Numbered from the stretch's first letter, positions 46,451 through 55,484 are shown. The stretch is 64,000 bases of DNA from Streptomyces sp. DT2A-34 (GCF_030499515.1 NZ_JASTWJ010000001.1:3948001-4012000), one strand, 5' to 3'. The notes: generated by a model not told the origin, from the sequence alone. Translations and numbers: made by a program.

Positions 46451-46467
46451 CGAAACCCATAGGGGCA

Positions 46468-47234
46468 CCCCCCCGTGCGCGGCGTGACGTACGCCTGCCA
46501 GGGCGCCCCCGTCCTCGTGCGCTCCCCCATGCACACCGGCATCGACGCCGGCCGTTTCTTCGAGACACCTGGGTGTTGGGGTGGCCGAAGGTGCGGCTGG
46601 CTGACCCTAGGACGTGCCGCGCGGGCAGGTCGTCGCCCGGCTCTGCGACGTGGCACCCCACGGCGCCTCGACCCTGGTCACGCGTGGCGTACTGAACCTG
46701 TCGGCGCGCCACGGCCGCGACCGTACGGTGCCGTGGGAGCCGGTGCCACCGAGGACGTGACCTTCGAGCTGAACGGCATCGGCCACGCCTTCCCGCCCGG
46801 TCACCGCATCCGCCCTGCCGTCTCCTCCGCCTGCTGGAACTTCCGCTACGCGCACATGCGTTGGACGAATCAGCAGGAGACACAGTGATCACCTTCGAGG
46901 AACCGGAGCAGGTGCAGCCGCTCGGCGTGAACTCGCCCAATCACGCTGGACGAGCGCGCCCCGAGCGGCTCGTCGTGCGGGACGTCGCCAAGGGCGAGTG
47001 ACGCCTGGAGGTCGCCCCCCGGTACGGCGGCACGCGCGTGTACCCCGACGGCCTGGAGTTCACCGAGGGCGCGCTGGAGACGTACCTGGCGTGGGACGTA
47101 ACAGCGCGGACGCGCTCGGAGATAAGCCACAAAAGGGAGTACTTCGTCACCTCCAGCGAGGTGATCTGCCGGGAGGACGAACAGACGTTTTTCCACCGGA
47201 CACGGGAGAAACGGACTCAACGGACGGCCGATTG
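46468..47234 (+). pseudogene. CocE/NonD-family hydrolase, 3' fragment
   Basis: Resumes after the IS with VRGVTYACQGAPVLVRSPMH and TGIDAGRFF, then an internal deletion, then segments in shifted frames: VLGWPKVRLADP, VVARLCDVAPHGASTLVTRG, VTFELNGIGHAFPPGHRIRP and YPDGLEFTEGALETYLAWDV. Order and content match the C-terminal jelly-roll domain of the CocE family. At least three frame changes and one deletion are visible, so the gene was probably already decaying regardless of the IS. Confidence 0.82.
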
Positions 47235-47482
47235 ACGACGAGTTGGAGCCATTGCCCGATTTGCCGCTCTTGTGGATGCCAGTGAATTGGGTCACGCGCA
47301 CCCAGCCGCACACCCGACCGGACGCACCCGTTCCTCCCTTGCGTCGAGCGCAAGTTGAGGCTTGGCAACCGCAAAGGATCAAGTAGCCCATAGGTACCAG
47401 ACCATGGTCAACCGGCATGACAGGTGACCATGACACTTGTTCCGGGCATGTGCTCTCGCATACGTTCCCGCTCAGTCGGGCG

Positions 47483-47684
47483 GACGCCGAATCCTGCCGC
47501 CGCCCGAGTCACCCACCCACCCACGCACTCACTCACGCACGGCAGGAGCGGGGGACCCAGGTAAGTCGCCGGACCGGCCGCCTTGATGGCGCACCGGACC
47601 GGCTCGGGGTGAAGTTCGCGCTGCCGCAAGGCGGCGCGACCGGGCATCTCCCGCCCGAACCCGACAGCTCACCTCGCAGGCGTC
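47483..47684 (+). promoter_or_regulatory. cyclic di-AMP (ydaO/yuaA-type) riboswitch
   Basis: About 200 nt upstream of a cell-wall hydrolase gene. The closing helix is GACGCC (47483-47488) with GGCGTC (47679-47684); a 7-bp helix CCTGCCG/CGGCAGG follows. Conserved core segments are AGCGGGGGACCCAGGTAAG, GGGGTGAAG and the 3' CCGACAGCTCACCTCGCAGG, all typical of the class that binds c-di-AMP and switches off cell-wall and osmolyte genes. The ribosome-binding site GGAGAGG lies directly after the closing helix. In Streptomyces this class controls resuscitation-factor and related wall-lytic enzymes. Confidence 0.88.
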
Positions 47685-47700
47685 GGAGAGGAACAGCGCC

Positions 47701-48471
47701 ATGGCCCGAGGCAAGCACCGCCGCCCCAGAACCAACCCGCTCACCCGCCACGTCGTCGCAGCCGGAACCGGTACCGCAGCCCTCGCTCTCCCGCTCCTGA
47801 GCGCGACCACCGCGAGCGCCGCCCAGCCGGCCCAGGCCCCCGCCGTCGCACAGGCGGCACCGCAGTCCGCGCCGTCCGCGGCAAAGGCCAAGTCGGTCAC
47901 GTACACCACGAAGAAGGGCGACACCCTCTACGGCATCGCGGACCGGTACGACGCGCAGGGCGGCTGGCGGCAGCTCTACAAGGACAACCGCAAGGCCATC
48001 GGCGACAACCCCCGGCTGATCCACCCGGGCGTCGACCTGAAGGTCCGGGCGACGAAGGCCGCCGCGGCGAGCAAGAGGGCCGACCAGGCGTCCGCACCGG
48101 CCAAGAAGTCCGCCGTCGCCCACGCGACCACGGCCTCCGTGAAGTCGTACCCGGACAACCTCGACGGCTGGATCCGCAACGCGCTGGACATCATGGCGCA
48201 AAACGGAATCCCCGGTTCATATGACGGCATTTACCGCAACGTCATGCGTGAGTCGTCGGGCAACCCGGCCGCCATCAACAACTGGGACTCCAACGCCGCG
48301 GCGGGCACCCCGTCCAAGGGCCTCCTGCAGGTCATCGACCCCACCTTCGCGGCCTACCACGTCCCGGGGACGGTCTACGACCCCTTCGACCCGGTCGCGA
48401 ACATCACGGCCGCGTGCAACTACGCGGCCGCGCGGTACGGCTCGATCGACAACGTGAACGGCCCTTACTAA
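47701..48471 (+). CDS. secreted LysM / lytic-transglycosylase-like cell-wall hydrolase
   Basis: A 256-residue exported protein. Signal peptide: residues 1-41 (GKHRRPRTNP, hydrophobic core, ending TTASA). A LysM peptidoglycan-binding domain spans about 65-115 (VTYTTKKGDTLYGIADRYDA and NPRLIHPGVDLKV). A C-terminal SLT-like domain from about 155 contains IYRNVMRESSGNPAAINNWD with the catalytic Glu near residue 184, and KGLLQVIDPTFAAYHVPG. It should bind and cleave peptidoglycan during growth or germination, and resembles the riboswitch-controlled Swl-type hydrolases of S. coelicolor. The c-di-AMP riboswitch directly upstream implies repression at high c-di-AMP. Confidence 0.93.
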   Translation: MARGKHRRPRTNPLTRHVVAAGTGTAALALPLLSATTASAAQPAQAPAVAQAAPQSAPSAAKAKSVTYTTKKGDTLYGIADRYDAQGGWRQLYKDNRKAIGDNPRLIHPGVDLKVRATKAAAASKRADQASAPAKKSAVAHATTASVKSYPDNLDGWIRNALDIMAQNGIPGSYDGIYRNVMRESSGNPAAINNWDSNAAAGTPSKGLLQVIDPTFAAYHVPGTVYDPFDPVANITAACNYAAARYGSIDNVNGPY

Positions 48472-48490
48472 GAGCTCTCACTAAAGGCCC

Positions 48491-49321
48491 TCACTGGGCG
48501 ATGTCGGTCAGGATCCCCGTGAACAGCCTCTCGAGGACGACGGCAATGCCGTCGTCCTCGTTCGAGAGGGTGATCTCGTCGGCGACCGCCTTGAGTTCGG
48601 GGTGCGCGTTGGCCATCGCGACGCCGCGGGCGGCCCAGTCGAACATCGGGATGTCGTTGGGCATGTCACCGAAGGCGATGGTCTGGTGCGCGCCGAGGCC
48701 GAGATGCTCGGCGGCGAGCGCCAGACCGGTCGCCTTGGTGACGCCGCATGGCTGGAGTTCGACGGTGCCGGGCCCCGACATGGTGACCGTGGCGAGGGAA
48801 CCGACCACGGCGCGCGCCGTCGCCGCCAACTCGTCGTCGGACAGGGTGGGATGCCGTAGCAGCACCTTGCTGATCGGCTCGCACCACAGGTCGTCGCGGT
48901 GCCGGACGCGTACGGCGGGCAGGGTGGGGTGGGGCATCAGATACCCGGGCTCGATGAGCGTGAGCCCGTCGACGCCGTCCTGGTCGACGGCCGCGTACAC
49001 CTGCCCCACCTCGGCCTCGATCTTGCCGAGCGCGGTCTCCGCCAACTCCCGGTCCAGGGTGATGGACCAGAGCAGACGGTCCGCGCCGGCGTCGTACAAC
49101 TGCGCGCCCTGTCCGCACACCGCGAGCCCCGTGCTGCCCAGGATGTCGAGGAGCGGCCGCACTCTGGGCGCCGGCCTCCCCGTCACGACGAGGTGCTGGG
49201 CACCGGACGCCGCCACCAGCGCGAGCGCGTCGAGGGACCGGTCCGAGAGCGTGTCGTCGCCGCGCAGCAGCGTCCCGTCCAGGTCAGTGGCGATGAGTGA
49301 ATATGCGATGGGTGGGGCCAT
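48491..49321 (-). CDS. HAD-superfamily hydrolase, Cof type
   Basis: A 276-residue phosphatase. Motif I is IATDLDGTLLRGDDTLSD with the nucleophile Asp, motif II is LVVTGRP, and motifs III/IV are ATGLALAAEHLGLGAHQTIA and FGDMPNDIPMFDWA. The large C2B cap between residues 85 and 195 is typical of Cof/YidA sugar-phosphate or flavin phosphatases. The substrate is unknown. The gene is convergent with the hydrolase gene and starts at an ATG at 49321. Confidence 0.92.
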   Translation of the reverse strand: MAPPIAYSLIATDLDGTLLRGDDTLSDRSLDALALVAASGAQHLVVTGRPAPRVRPLLDILGSTGLAVCGQGAQLYDAGADRLLWSITLDRELAETALGKIEAEVGQVYAAVDQDGVDGLTLIEPGYLMPHPTLPAVRVRHRDDLWCEPISKVLLRHPTLSDDELAATARAVVGSLATVTMSGPGTVELQPCGVTKATGLALAAEHLGLGAHQTIAFGDMPNDIPMFDWAARGVAMANAHPELKAVADEITLSNEDDGIAVVLERLFTGILTDIAQ

Positions 49322-49666
49322 GATCAGAGAATACGGACAGGAAGCCCCATCGACTCGATGCGAACCGGACGGCTGCTGTGTTCACATGTGTTGACATCAG
49401 TTCCGGTTCCGCTGCTGTTTCCGCGTTCTCTTCCGCGCCGCAACTGCCCACCGCCGGTTGCGATTTCACCCCCACGTGGTGCTCGCAAGCTCCTTGACGG
49501 TGATGTCGATGCGGTTGAACAAACGTCGCCCGACCGCGCCGACCAGGAGATTCGTCGACCTCGGCGACGCGAGCTCCGCACTGCCCAAGACAGGCGACTC
49601 ACCCGTAACGTGTGCCCGACCACATGGCAATGGCATACGGAGCGTATGAGAGTGAGGCAGCACCCC
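49322..49666. promoter_or_regulatory. divergent promoter region, HAD / fumarylacetoacetase
   Basis: No gene seen. It contains a perfect CATACG-GAG-CGTATG palindrome at 49634-49648, ending 18 bp before the fumarylacetoacetase start and well placed to act as an operator or to block ribosome access. No known regulator motif is recognised. Confidence 0.5.
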
Positions 49667-50890
49667 ATGCCCCCCTTCGATCTCCCCGAGGGCGACCCCT
49701 TCGGCACGCACAACCTTCCGTACGGCGTCTTCTCCCTCCCTGGCTCGGACTCCGCACGCCGGGTCGGCGTCCGGCTCGGCGACCACGTCCTCGACGCGGG
49801 CAAGGCGGCGTACGCGCTCGGCTCGCCGTACGCCCCGCTACTCGCCCAGGACTCCCTGAACCCGCTGCTCGCCGCGGGCCGCACCACCTGGTCGGACGTC
49901 CGGCGCGCGCTGACGGCGTGGGTGACGGTCCCGGCGCACCAGGAAGCCATCACGGACCTCCTCCACCCGCTGTCCTCAGTGACCCTGCACCTCCCCTTCG
50001 AGGTCGCGGACTACGTCGACTTCTACGCCTCCGAGAACCACGCCCGGAACGTCGGCCAGATCTTCCGCCCCGACGCGGCGGACTCCCTGACCCCCAACTG
50101 GAAGCACCTGCCGATCGGTTACCACGGCCGCTCGGGCACGGTGGTGGCGTCCGGCACGGATGTCGTACGACCGTCCGGCCAGCGCAAGGCCCCCGCCGAT
50201 CCGGCCCCGGTCTTCGGCCCGTCGGTCCGTCTGGACATCGAGGCCGAGGTCGGCTTCGTGGTCGGCGTGCCGTCGCAGATGGGCAAGCCGGTGGCGCTGG
50301 CCGACTTCCGGGAACACGTCTTCGGCCTCTGCCTGTTGAACGACTGGTCGGCACGCGACCTCCAGGCTTGGGAGTACGTCCCCCTCGGCCCGTTCCTCGG
50401 CAAGTCCTTCGCCACCTCGGTGTCGGCGTGGATCACCCCGCTGGACGCGCTCGACGAGGCACGTGTGGCACCTCCGGAGCGGACGCACCCGCTGCTGCCG
50501 TACCTGGACGACTCCGGCTCCGAAACGGAACCCGGCGGCTACGACCTGCGGATCTCCGTTTCGATCAACGGCCACGTGGTCTCCGAACCCCCCTTCTCCA
50601 CCATGTACTGGACGGCCGCCCAGCAACTCGCCCACATGACCGTGAACGGCGCCTCGCTGCGCACCGGTGACCTGTACGGCTCGGGCACGGTGAGCGGCCC
50701 GACGGAACGCGAGCGCGGGTCCCTGCTGGAGCTGACGTGGAACGGGCGCGACGCCCTCGAACTCCCGGACGGCAAGCGGACGTTCCTGGAGGACGGCGAC
50801 GTGGTGACACTGTCCGCCTGGGCGCCGGGGCCTGGTGGGGTCCGGGTGGGGCTGGGAGAGGTCACCGGGCAAGTTGTAGCAAGCAGTTGA
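49667..50890 (+). CDS. fahA: fumarylacetoacetase
   Basis: A 407-residue enzyme of the last step of tyrosine catabolism, cleaving fumarylacetoacetate to fumarate and acetoacetate. FEVADYVDFYASENHARNVG holds the metal-binding Asp and the catalytic His region; HLPIGYHGRSGTVVASGTDV, EAEVGFVVGVPSQMG and LLNDWSARDLQAWEYVPLGP followed by FLGKSF are diagnostic. The length is as expected. The ATG at 49667 (MPPFDLPEGDPFG) is preferred; an ATG seven codons upstream is in frame but overlaps the palindrome. No homogentisate dioxygenase gene is in this window. Confidence 0.95.
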   Translation: MPPFDLPEGDPFGTHNLPYGVFSLPGSDSARRVGVRLGDHVLDAGKAAYALGSPYAPLLAQDSLNPLLAAGRTTWSDVRRALTAWVTVPAHQEAITDLLHPLSSVTLHLPFEVADYVDFYASENHARNVGQIFRPDAADSLTPNWKHLPIGYHGRSGTVVASGTDVVRPSGQRKAPADPAPVFGPSVRLDIEAEVGFVVGVPSQMGKPVALADFREHVFGLCLLNDWSARDLQAWEYVPLGPFLGKSFATSVSAWITPLDALDEARVAPPERTHPLLPYLDDSGSETEPGGYDLRISVSINGHVVSEPPFSTMYWTAAQQLAHMTVNGASLRTGDLYGSGTVSGPTERERGSLLELTWNGRDALELPDGKRTFLEDGDVVTLSAWAPGPGGVRVGLGEVTGQVVASS

Positions 50891-50913
50891 CACAAAGCTC
50901 CGGGAGACCGCAT

Positions 50914-50950
50914 CTTGTACTCACCGCTTGATACAAGCGGTGAGTACAAG
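50914..50950. promoter_or_regulatory. perfect 17-bp inverted repeat with 3-nt spacer
   Basis: Arms CTTGTACTCACCGCTTG and its exact complement around ATA. It lies 24 bp past the fumarylacetoacetase stop and about 90 bp before a membrane-protein/GntR operon. It could terminate fahA, but the AT-richer outer TTGTACTC...GAGTACAA symmetry resembles binding sites of YtrA-type GntR repressors, so an operator for the downstream GntR is the other reading. Confidence 0.75.
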
Positions 50951-51037
50951 TCTGCGTGCGAGTCCGCGTACATGCCGACGCGCAAGTCGGCGTACATGTC
51001 TGCGCACATGTCGTCTCCACGGGGGGCTGTGTCTGTC

Positions 51038-51835
51038 ATGCTCGAACTCGGTTCGCGCCCTTCCGCGTCGCCGCCCGCGTCCCGCGCACCCGTCGACCGC
51101 TACGCCCGCTGGACAGGCCTGGCCATAGGGCTGCTGGCCTCCCGCTGGCTACTGCCCCTGAACAACGGGGAGGGCACCCTCTACGCCATCCTCGCCTTCG
51201 GCCTGTGCGCGGTGGCCGGAGTGCTGCTGGGCGACGCCCTGACCGCGCCGCGCCGGGGCGCCGTTCGCACGGCGGGCCTCACTCCACGCCGGGTCCGCAA
51301 CTACGTACCGCCCCGGATGACCCCCCTGCTCCTCGGCCTCGCGGCCGCACTGGTCGTCCTGCTGGCGGCCGCGGCCGCGGTGGCGTCGCCGGACGACCTG
51401 GGCCGTGCGGGGCGCGCGCTCACGGTGACGTGCCGGGGCGTGACCCAGTCGCACTCCCCTTGGCCCGGCCTCTACTACGGCCTTCCCATCCTGGCCTCCC
51501 TCGCTCTGTCCACGGCCGCCTGCGGCTGGTCCCTGCGACGCATCGCGACCCGCCCCGGCGACGAACAGTCCCGCCGCGACCGGACGTTGGCGATCGTCGC
51601 CGCCTGGGGCCTGGTGGTCTCGTCGTCCCTGCTGGGCGCGGCGTCGACGGCATCGGGCGCGCTGATGAGCACGACCTGCGACGGCGCCGTGGGGACCGCC
51701 GCGAACGTGGTGCTGTGGCCGCTGGGCCTGCTGACCCTGCTCACGGCGCCGTGGTGCCTGTTCACGATCATCTCGCCGCGGGCCAGGGCATGGCGGAGCC
51801 GTCGGGCCGGCGCCGGCGGAACCGACCGCCGATGA
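51038..51835 (+). CDS. multi-helix membrane protein of unknown function
   Basis: About 265 residues with six predicted helices: YARWTGLAIGLLASRWLLPL, GTLYAILAFGLCAVAGVLLG, MTPLLLGLAAALVVLLAAAA, GLYYGLPILASLALSTAACG, TLAIVAAWGLVVSSSLLGAA and VVLWPLGLLTLLTAPWCLF. No family motif recognised. It overlaps the GntR regulator by 4 bp (stop/start), so the regulator probably controls it. The ATG at 51038 has a G6 run 12 bases upstream; a GTG at 51029 is the alternative. Residues encoded upstream of this (to 50915) would lie inside the palindrome and are unlikely to be translated. Confidence 0.75.
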   Translation: MLELGSRPSASPPASRAPVDRYARWTGLAIGLLASRWLLPLNNGEGTLYAILAFGLCAVAGVLLGDALTAPRRGAVRTAGLTPRRVRNYVPPRMTPLLLGLAAALVVLLAAAAAVASPDDLGRAGRALTVTCRGVTQSHSPWPGLYYGLPILASLALSTAACGWSLRRIATRPGDEQSRRDRTLAIVAAWGLVVSSSLLGAASTASGALMSTTCDGAVGTAANVVLWPLGLLTLLTAPWCLFTIISPRARAWRSRRAGAGGTDRR

Positions 51836-52209
51836 GCGGGGCAGGCCTGCGCGTCGACACGACCAGCCCGGTCCCGCCGTACGAACAGATCCGCGCCCAG
51901 CTCGCCGCCCTGATCTCCACCGGCCGCCTTTCGGAGGGCGAACGCCTGCCGACGGTGCGGCAGTTGGCCGCCGACCTGGGGCTGGCCACGGGCACCGTGG
52001 CACGGGCGTACCGCGAACTGGAGGCAGCGTCCCTGATCCGCACCCGGCGAGGCGCGGGCACTCGCGTCGCCCCGCTCCCCGCAGGCGTCCACCGCCCGGA
52101 TCGGGCCGAACTGGCCGCTTTGGCACGGCAGTTCGCCGATCAGGCGCGTGCGCTGGGAGCGGACGACACAGAGGTGGTGGAGGCGGTCCGGGAGGCGCTG
52201 CGCACCTAG
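51832..52209 (+). CDS. GntR-family transcriptional regulator, YtrA type
   Basis: A 125-residue regulator with an N-terminal winged helix (VPPYEQIRAQLAALISTGRL then SEGERLPTVRQLAADLGLAT and GTVARAYRELEAASLIRTRR) and only a short C-terminal helical part, as in the YtrA subfamily, which usually controls adjacent membrane-transport genes. It is translationally coupled to the membrane-protein gene. The perfect palindrome at 50914-50950 upstream of the pair is a candidate binding site. Confidence 0.92.
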   Translation: MSGAGLRVDTTSPVPPYEQIRAQLAALISTGRLSEGERLPTVRQLAADLGLATGTVARAYRELEAASLIRTRRGAGTRVAPLPAGVHRPDRAELAALARQFADQARALGADDTEVVEAVREALRT

Positions 52210-52414
52210 GCCGTGACGCACGGCGACGTCAGGCGGCCGGATGGCGTCCATGTCGGCGTCCGCGTGGTGCCCGCAGGCGAGTTCGGCGGCTCTTACCCGC
52301 TGACTCCGGCGGCCGTCACCGTCATACTGGCTGGCGGCGGAGGGTGTGTTCCTCGCCCACCGCCCCGCACAGCCGCCCCCGCACCTTCCCTGACCAGGAT
52401 CTGGAGCCCTTGGC

Positions 52415-53353
52415 ATGACCGTCTGCCTGCTCCTGTTGAGCATCGTCGCCCTGACGGCCGCCGTACCCGTGCCCCGAGCACTGACGCGGGCCACCTGGCC
52501 CGAACAGGAACCCGTGGTCGCGCTCTGGGTGTGGCAGTGCCTGGTCGCCACTGTCCTGCTGTGCTGCCTGACGGCCCTGGCCCTGGGCACCGCCGCATTC
52601 TTCGGCACGGTGCGCGCCCAGCTCTTCGCTCCGGCGCCGCCGTCGGTGACCGAGGCGTACGACCTCTCGGCCGCGCCCGCCTGGGCGGCCACCCTCAGCG
52701 TGCTGCTGGCCTGCGGGGCCGCCTGGACGACCGCGATGCTGGCACGCGAGCTCGTCGAGGCGCGCCGGCGACGCGGCCAGGCCAGGGCCCACCTGCGCGA
52801 ACGCGCCCCGGACCTGCCCGCCGGCCTCGGCTCGGCGCGCGGCCCGCTCCTGGTGCTGGAGGACGAGTACCCCGACGCCTGGTGGATGCCCGGCAGCCCG
52901 CCCCAGCTGATCGTCACCACGGGCGCCCTGCGCCGCCTGACCGACCACCAGCTCGACGCCGTCCTCACCCATGAGCGTGGCCACGCCCAAGCCCGCCACG
53001 ACTGGCTGCTGCACCTCTCCACCGCGCTTGCCACCGGTTTCCCCCGAATCCCGTTGTTCGCCCACTTCTGTGACCAGACCCACCGCCTGGTCGAACTGGC
53101 CGCCGACGACACGGCGTCCCGCCGCTGCGGTCACCTGACGACGGCGCTGGCCCTGATCGAACTCAACCAACACCGGGGCGTTCTCTCCTGCGCGTCCACC
53201 CACCGTCTCCTGGGCGAACGCGTCAACCGCCTCCTCCAGCCCCCGCCGCGCCTGGGCCGCCGCCACCGGGCCCTCACGACGACGCTGGCAGCGCTGGTGC
53301 CGCTGCTCCCGCTGCTGATCACCTTCGCTCCAGGGCTGACGGCGCTGGCCTGA
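52415..53353 (+). CDS. M56-family (BlaR1-like) membrane metallopeptidase
   Basis: A 312-residue membrane protease. Four helices: residues 1-20, 35-60, 85-105 and the C-terminus (TLAALVPLLPLLITFAPGL). The zinc motif is HERGH at about 186-190 within LDAVLTHERGHAQARHDWLL; ELAADDTASRRCG supplies the third ligand region. BlaR1 relatives sense signals and cleave a BlaI-type repressor, but no BlaI gene is seen next to it and no penicillin-binding sensor domain is present, so it is a short M56 protein of unknown target. Confidence 0.88.
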   Translation: MTVCLLLLSIVALTAAVPVPRALTRATWPEQEPVVALWVWQCLVATVLLCCLTALALGTAAFFGTVRAQLFAPAPPSVTEAYDLSAAPAWAATLSVLLACGAAWTTAMLARELVEARRRRGQARAHLRERAPDLPAGLGSARGPLLVLEDEYPDAWWMPGSPPQLIVTTGALRRLTDHQLDAVLTHERGHAQARHDWLLHLSTALATGFPRIPLFAHFCDQTHRLVELAADDTASRRCGHLTTALALIELNQHRGVLSCASTHRLLGERVNRLLQPPPRLGRRHRALTTTLAALVPLLPLLITFAPGLTALA

Positions 53354-53450
53354 CCGTCGCGCTGGGACTGGCGTGGCTGCGCGGCACCCCGCGCCCAGCC
53401 TCAGCGCCGCGCCACCGCCCGCGCCAAACGCCGAGCCGCGCTGCCGACCT

Positions 53451-55484
53451 CTAGGCCCATTCCTCCGGCTCCGCATCCATCTCAGGCCAGTCGTCTGCCC
53501 CAAGACCCGCCCCGCGATCTGCCCCCGGAGCCCCTGGATCCTCCTCGGCCGACGCCCTCGCACCAGCCTCCCCACGCACCGAGCCCAACACCTCGAGCAC
53601 CCCCTCCCCATAGGTCGCCAGCTTCTTCTCCCCCACACCGCTGACGCCACCAAGCTCCCGCACCGATGCGGGCCACACGGTCACGATCTCCCGCAACGTC
53701 GCGTCGTGGAAGATCACATACGCCGGGACGCCCTGCTCCCGAGCCTGCTCGGCACGCCACGCCCGCAGCGCCTCGAAGGCCGGCACCAGTTCCTCCGGCA
53801 GCTCGGCCACCGCGGCCTTCGCCTTGCGCTCGCCACGCCCGGAGCCCGCGGAACCCGACCCCGACGCCGACCGCGAGGTCACCGGCTTCTTCGGCTCCTT
53901 CCGCAGCGGCACCTCCCGCTCCCGCCGCAGCACCGACCCACTGGCCTCCGTCAGCACGAGCGTCCCGTACTCCCCCTCGACCGCGAGCAGCCCCTGAGCC
54001 AGCAATTGCCGGATGATGCCCCGCCATTCGCCCTCGCCCAGCTCCTCGCCGATGCCGAACACGGACAGCTGGTCGTGATCGAACTGGATGACCTTGCCGG
54101 TGCGCCGCCCCAGCAGGATGTCGACGATCTGCAGCGCCCCGAACTTCTGCCCCCGCTCCCGCTGCAGCCGCACCACCGTCGACAGCACCTTCTGCGCCGC
54201 CACGGTGCCGTCCCAGGTCTCCGGCGGTGTCAGGCAGGTGTCGCAGTTGCCGCAGCCCACCGGATCCGGGTCCTGGCCGAAGTAGGCGAGCAGCTGACCG
54301 CGCCGGCACTGAGCCGTCTCGCACAGCGCCAGCATCGCGTCCAGATGCGAGGCGGCCCTGCGCCGGAACGCCTCGTCGCCCTCGCCCGACTGGATCAGCT
54401 TGCGCTGCTGTATGACGTCGTTGAGGCCGTAGGCCATCCAGGCCGTGGAGGGGAGCCCGTCGCGGCCGGCGCGGCCCGTCTCCTGGTAGTAGCCCTCGAC
54501 CGACTTGGGCAGGTCGAGGTGGGCGACGAACCGCACGTCCGGCTTGTCGATGCCCATCCCGAAGGCGATGGTCGCCACCACGACCAGGCCCTCCTCCCGC
54601 AGGAAGCGGGACTGGTGCGCCGAGCGCGTGCCCGCGTCCAGGCCGGCGTGGTAGGGCACCGCCTCAATGCCGTTGCGGCACAGGAACTCGGCCGTCGCCT
54701 CCACGGATTTGCGCGACAGGCAGTACACGATGCCCGCGTCGCCCGCGTGCTCCTCGCGCAGGAAGCCCAGCAGCTGCTTCTTGGGGTCCGCCTTCGGCAC
54801 GATCCGGTACTGGATGTTGGGCCGGTCGAAGCTCGCCACGAAGTGCCGGGCCGTCGGCATGTTCAGCCGCTGGGTGATCTCCTGGTGCGTCGCATGCGTG
54901 GCCGTCGCCGTGAGAGCGATCCGCGGCACGTCCGGCCAGCGCTCGCCGAGCAGGGAGAGGGCCAGGTAGTCGGGGCGGAAGTCGTGGCCCCACTGGGACA
55001 CGCAGTGCGCCTCGTCGATCGCGAACACCGCGATCTTGCCGCGGGAGAGCAGGTCCAGCGTCGAGTCGAGCCGCAGCCGCTCCGGTGCGAGGTAGAGCAG
55101 GTCCAGCTCGCCCGTCAGGAACTCCGCCTCCACCACCCGCCGCTCGTCGAAGTCCTGCGTGGAGTTCATGAACCCGGCCCGCACACCGAGCGCCCGCAGC
55201 GCGTCCACCTGGTCCTGCATCAGCGCGATGAGCGGGGAGACGACCACGCCCGTACCGGGTCTGACCAGGGAGGGGATCTGGTAGCAGAGCGACTTCCCGC
55301 CGCCGGTCGGCATGAGCACGACGGCGTCGCCGCCGGCCACCACATGCTCGATGACGGCGCCCTGCTCGCCGCGGAAGGCCTCGTACCCGAAGACCCGGTG
55401 CAGCGCAGCCAGCGCCTCGCTGTCGCCCGCCTGTGCCGCCTCGGTCACCCTTGGCATCTCACTGATCCCGCCCGTCGCACCCAT
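53451..55484 (-). CDS. recQ: ATP-dependent DNA helicase RecQ
   Basis: A 677-residue 3'-5' helicase. Motif I is [16 protein letters not shown], motif II is [19 protein letters not shown], motif III is ALTATAT, motif V/VI is [20 protein letters not shown] and [15 protein letters not shown]. The zinc-binding Cys set ([14 protein letters not shown] and [12 protein letters not shown]) and a C-terminal HRDC domain ([20 protein letters not shown] with [11 protein letters not shown]) follow. The ATG at 55484 has a G6 site before it. The frame continues upstream through the nuoN region without meaning. It acts in recombination repair and replication-fork restart. Confidence 0.95.
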   Translation of the reverse strand: MGATGGISEMPRVTEAAQAGDSEALAALHRVFGYEAFRGEQGAVIEHVVAGGDAVVLMPTGGGKSLCYQIPSLVRPGTGVVVSPLIALMQDQVDALRALGVRAGFMNSTQDFDERRVVEAEFLTGELDLLYLAPERLRLDSTLDLLSRGKIAVFAIDEAHCVSQWGHDFRPDYLALSLLGERWPDVPRIALTATATHATHQEITQRLNMPTARHFVASFDRPNIQYRIVPKADPKKQLLGFLREEHAGDAGIVYCLSRKSVEATAEFLCRNGIEAVPYHAGLDAGTRSAHQSRFLREEGLVVVATIAFGMGIDKPDVRFVAHLDLPKSVEGYYQETGRAGRDGLPSTAWMAYGLNDVIQQRKLIQSGEGDEAFRRRAASHLDAMLALCETAQCRRGQLLAYFGQDPDPVGCGNCDTCLTPPETWDGTVAAQKVLSTVVRLQRERGQKFGALQIVDILLGRRTGKVIQFDHDQLSVFGIGEELGEGEWRGIIRQLLAQGLLAVEGEYGTLVLTEASGSVLRREREVPLRKEPKKPVTSRSASGSGSAGSGRGERKAKAAVAELPEELVPAFEALRAWRAEQAREQGVPAYVIFHDATLREIVTVWPASVRELGGVSGVGEKKLATYGEGVLEVLGSVRGEAGARASAEEDPGAPGADRGAGLGADDWPEMDAEPEEWA

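Larger units (their letters stand above)
45015..46467 (+). mobile_element. IS110-family insertion sequence (IS110 group)
   Basis: An element of about 1.45 kb splitting the CocE-type pseudogene. The left flank ends in C5 (45010-45014) and the right flank begins in C7 (46468-46474), so the exact ends are uncertain by a few bases within the C-run. There are no long terminal inverted repeats and no clear target duplication, as expected of the family. A 233-bp non-coding left end and a very short right end (17 bp after the stop) place it in the IS110 rather than the IS1111 group. The transposase is intact, so the element may be active. Confidence 0.88.
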
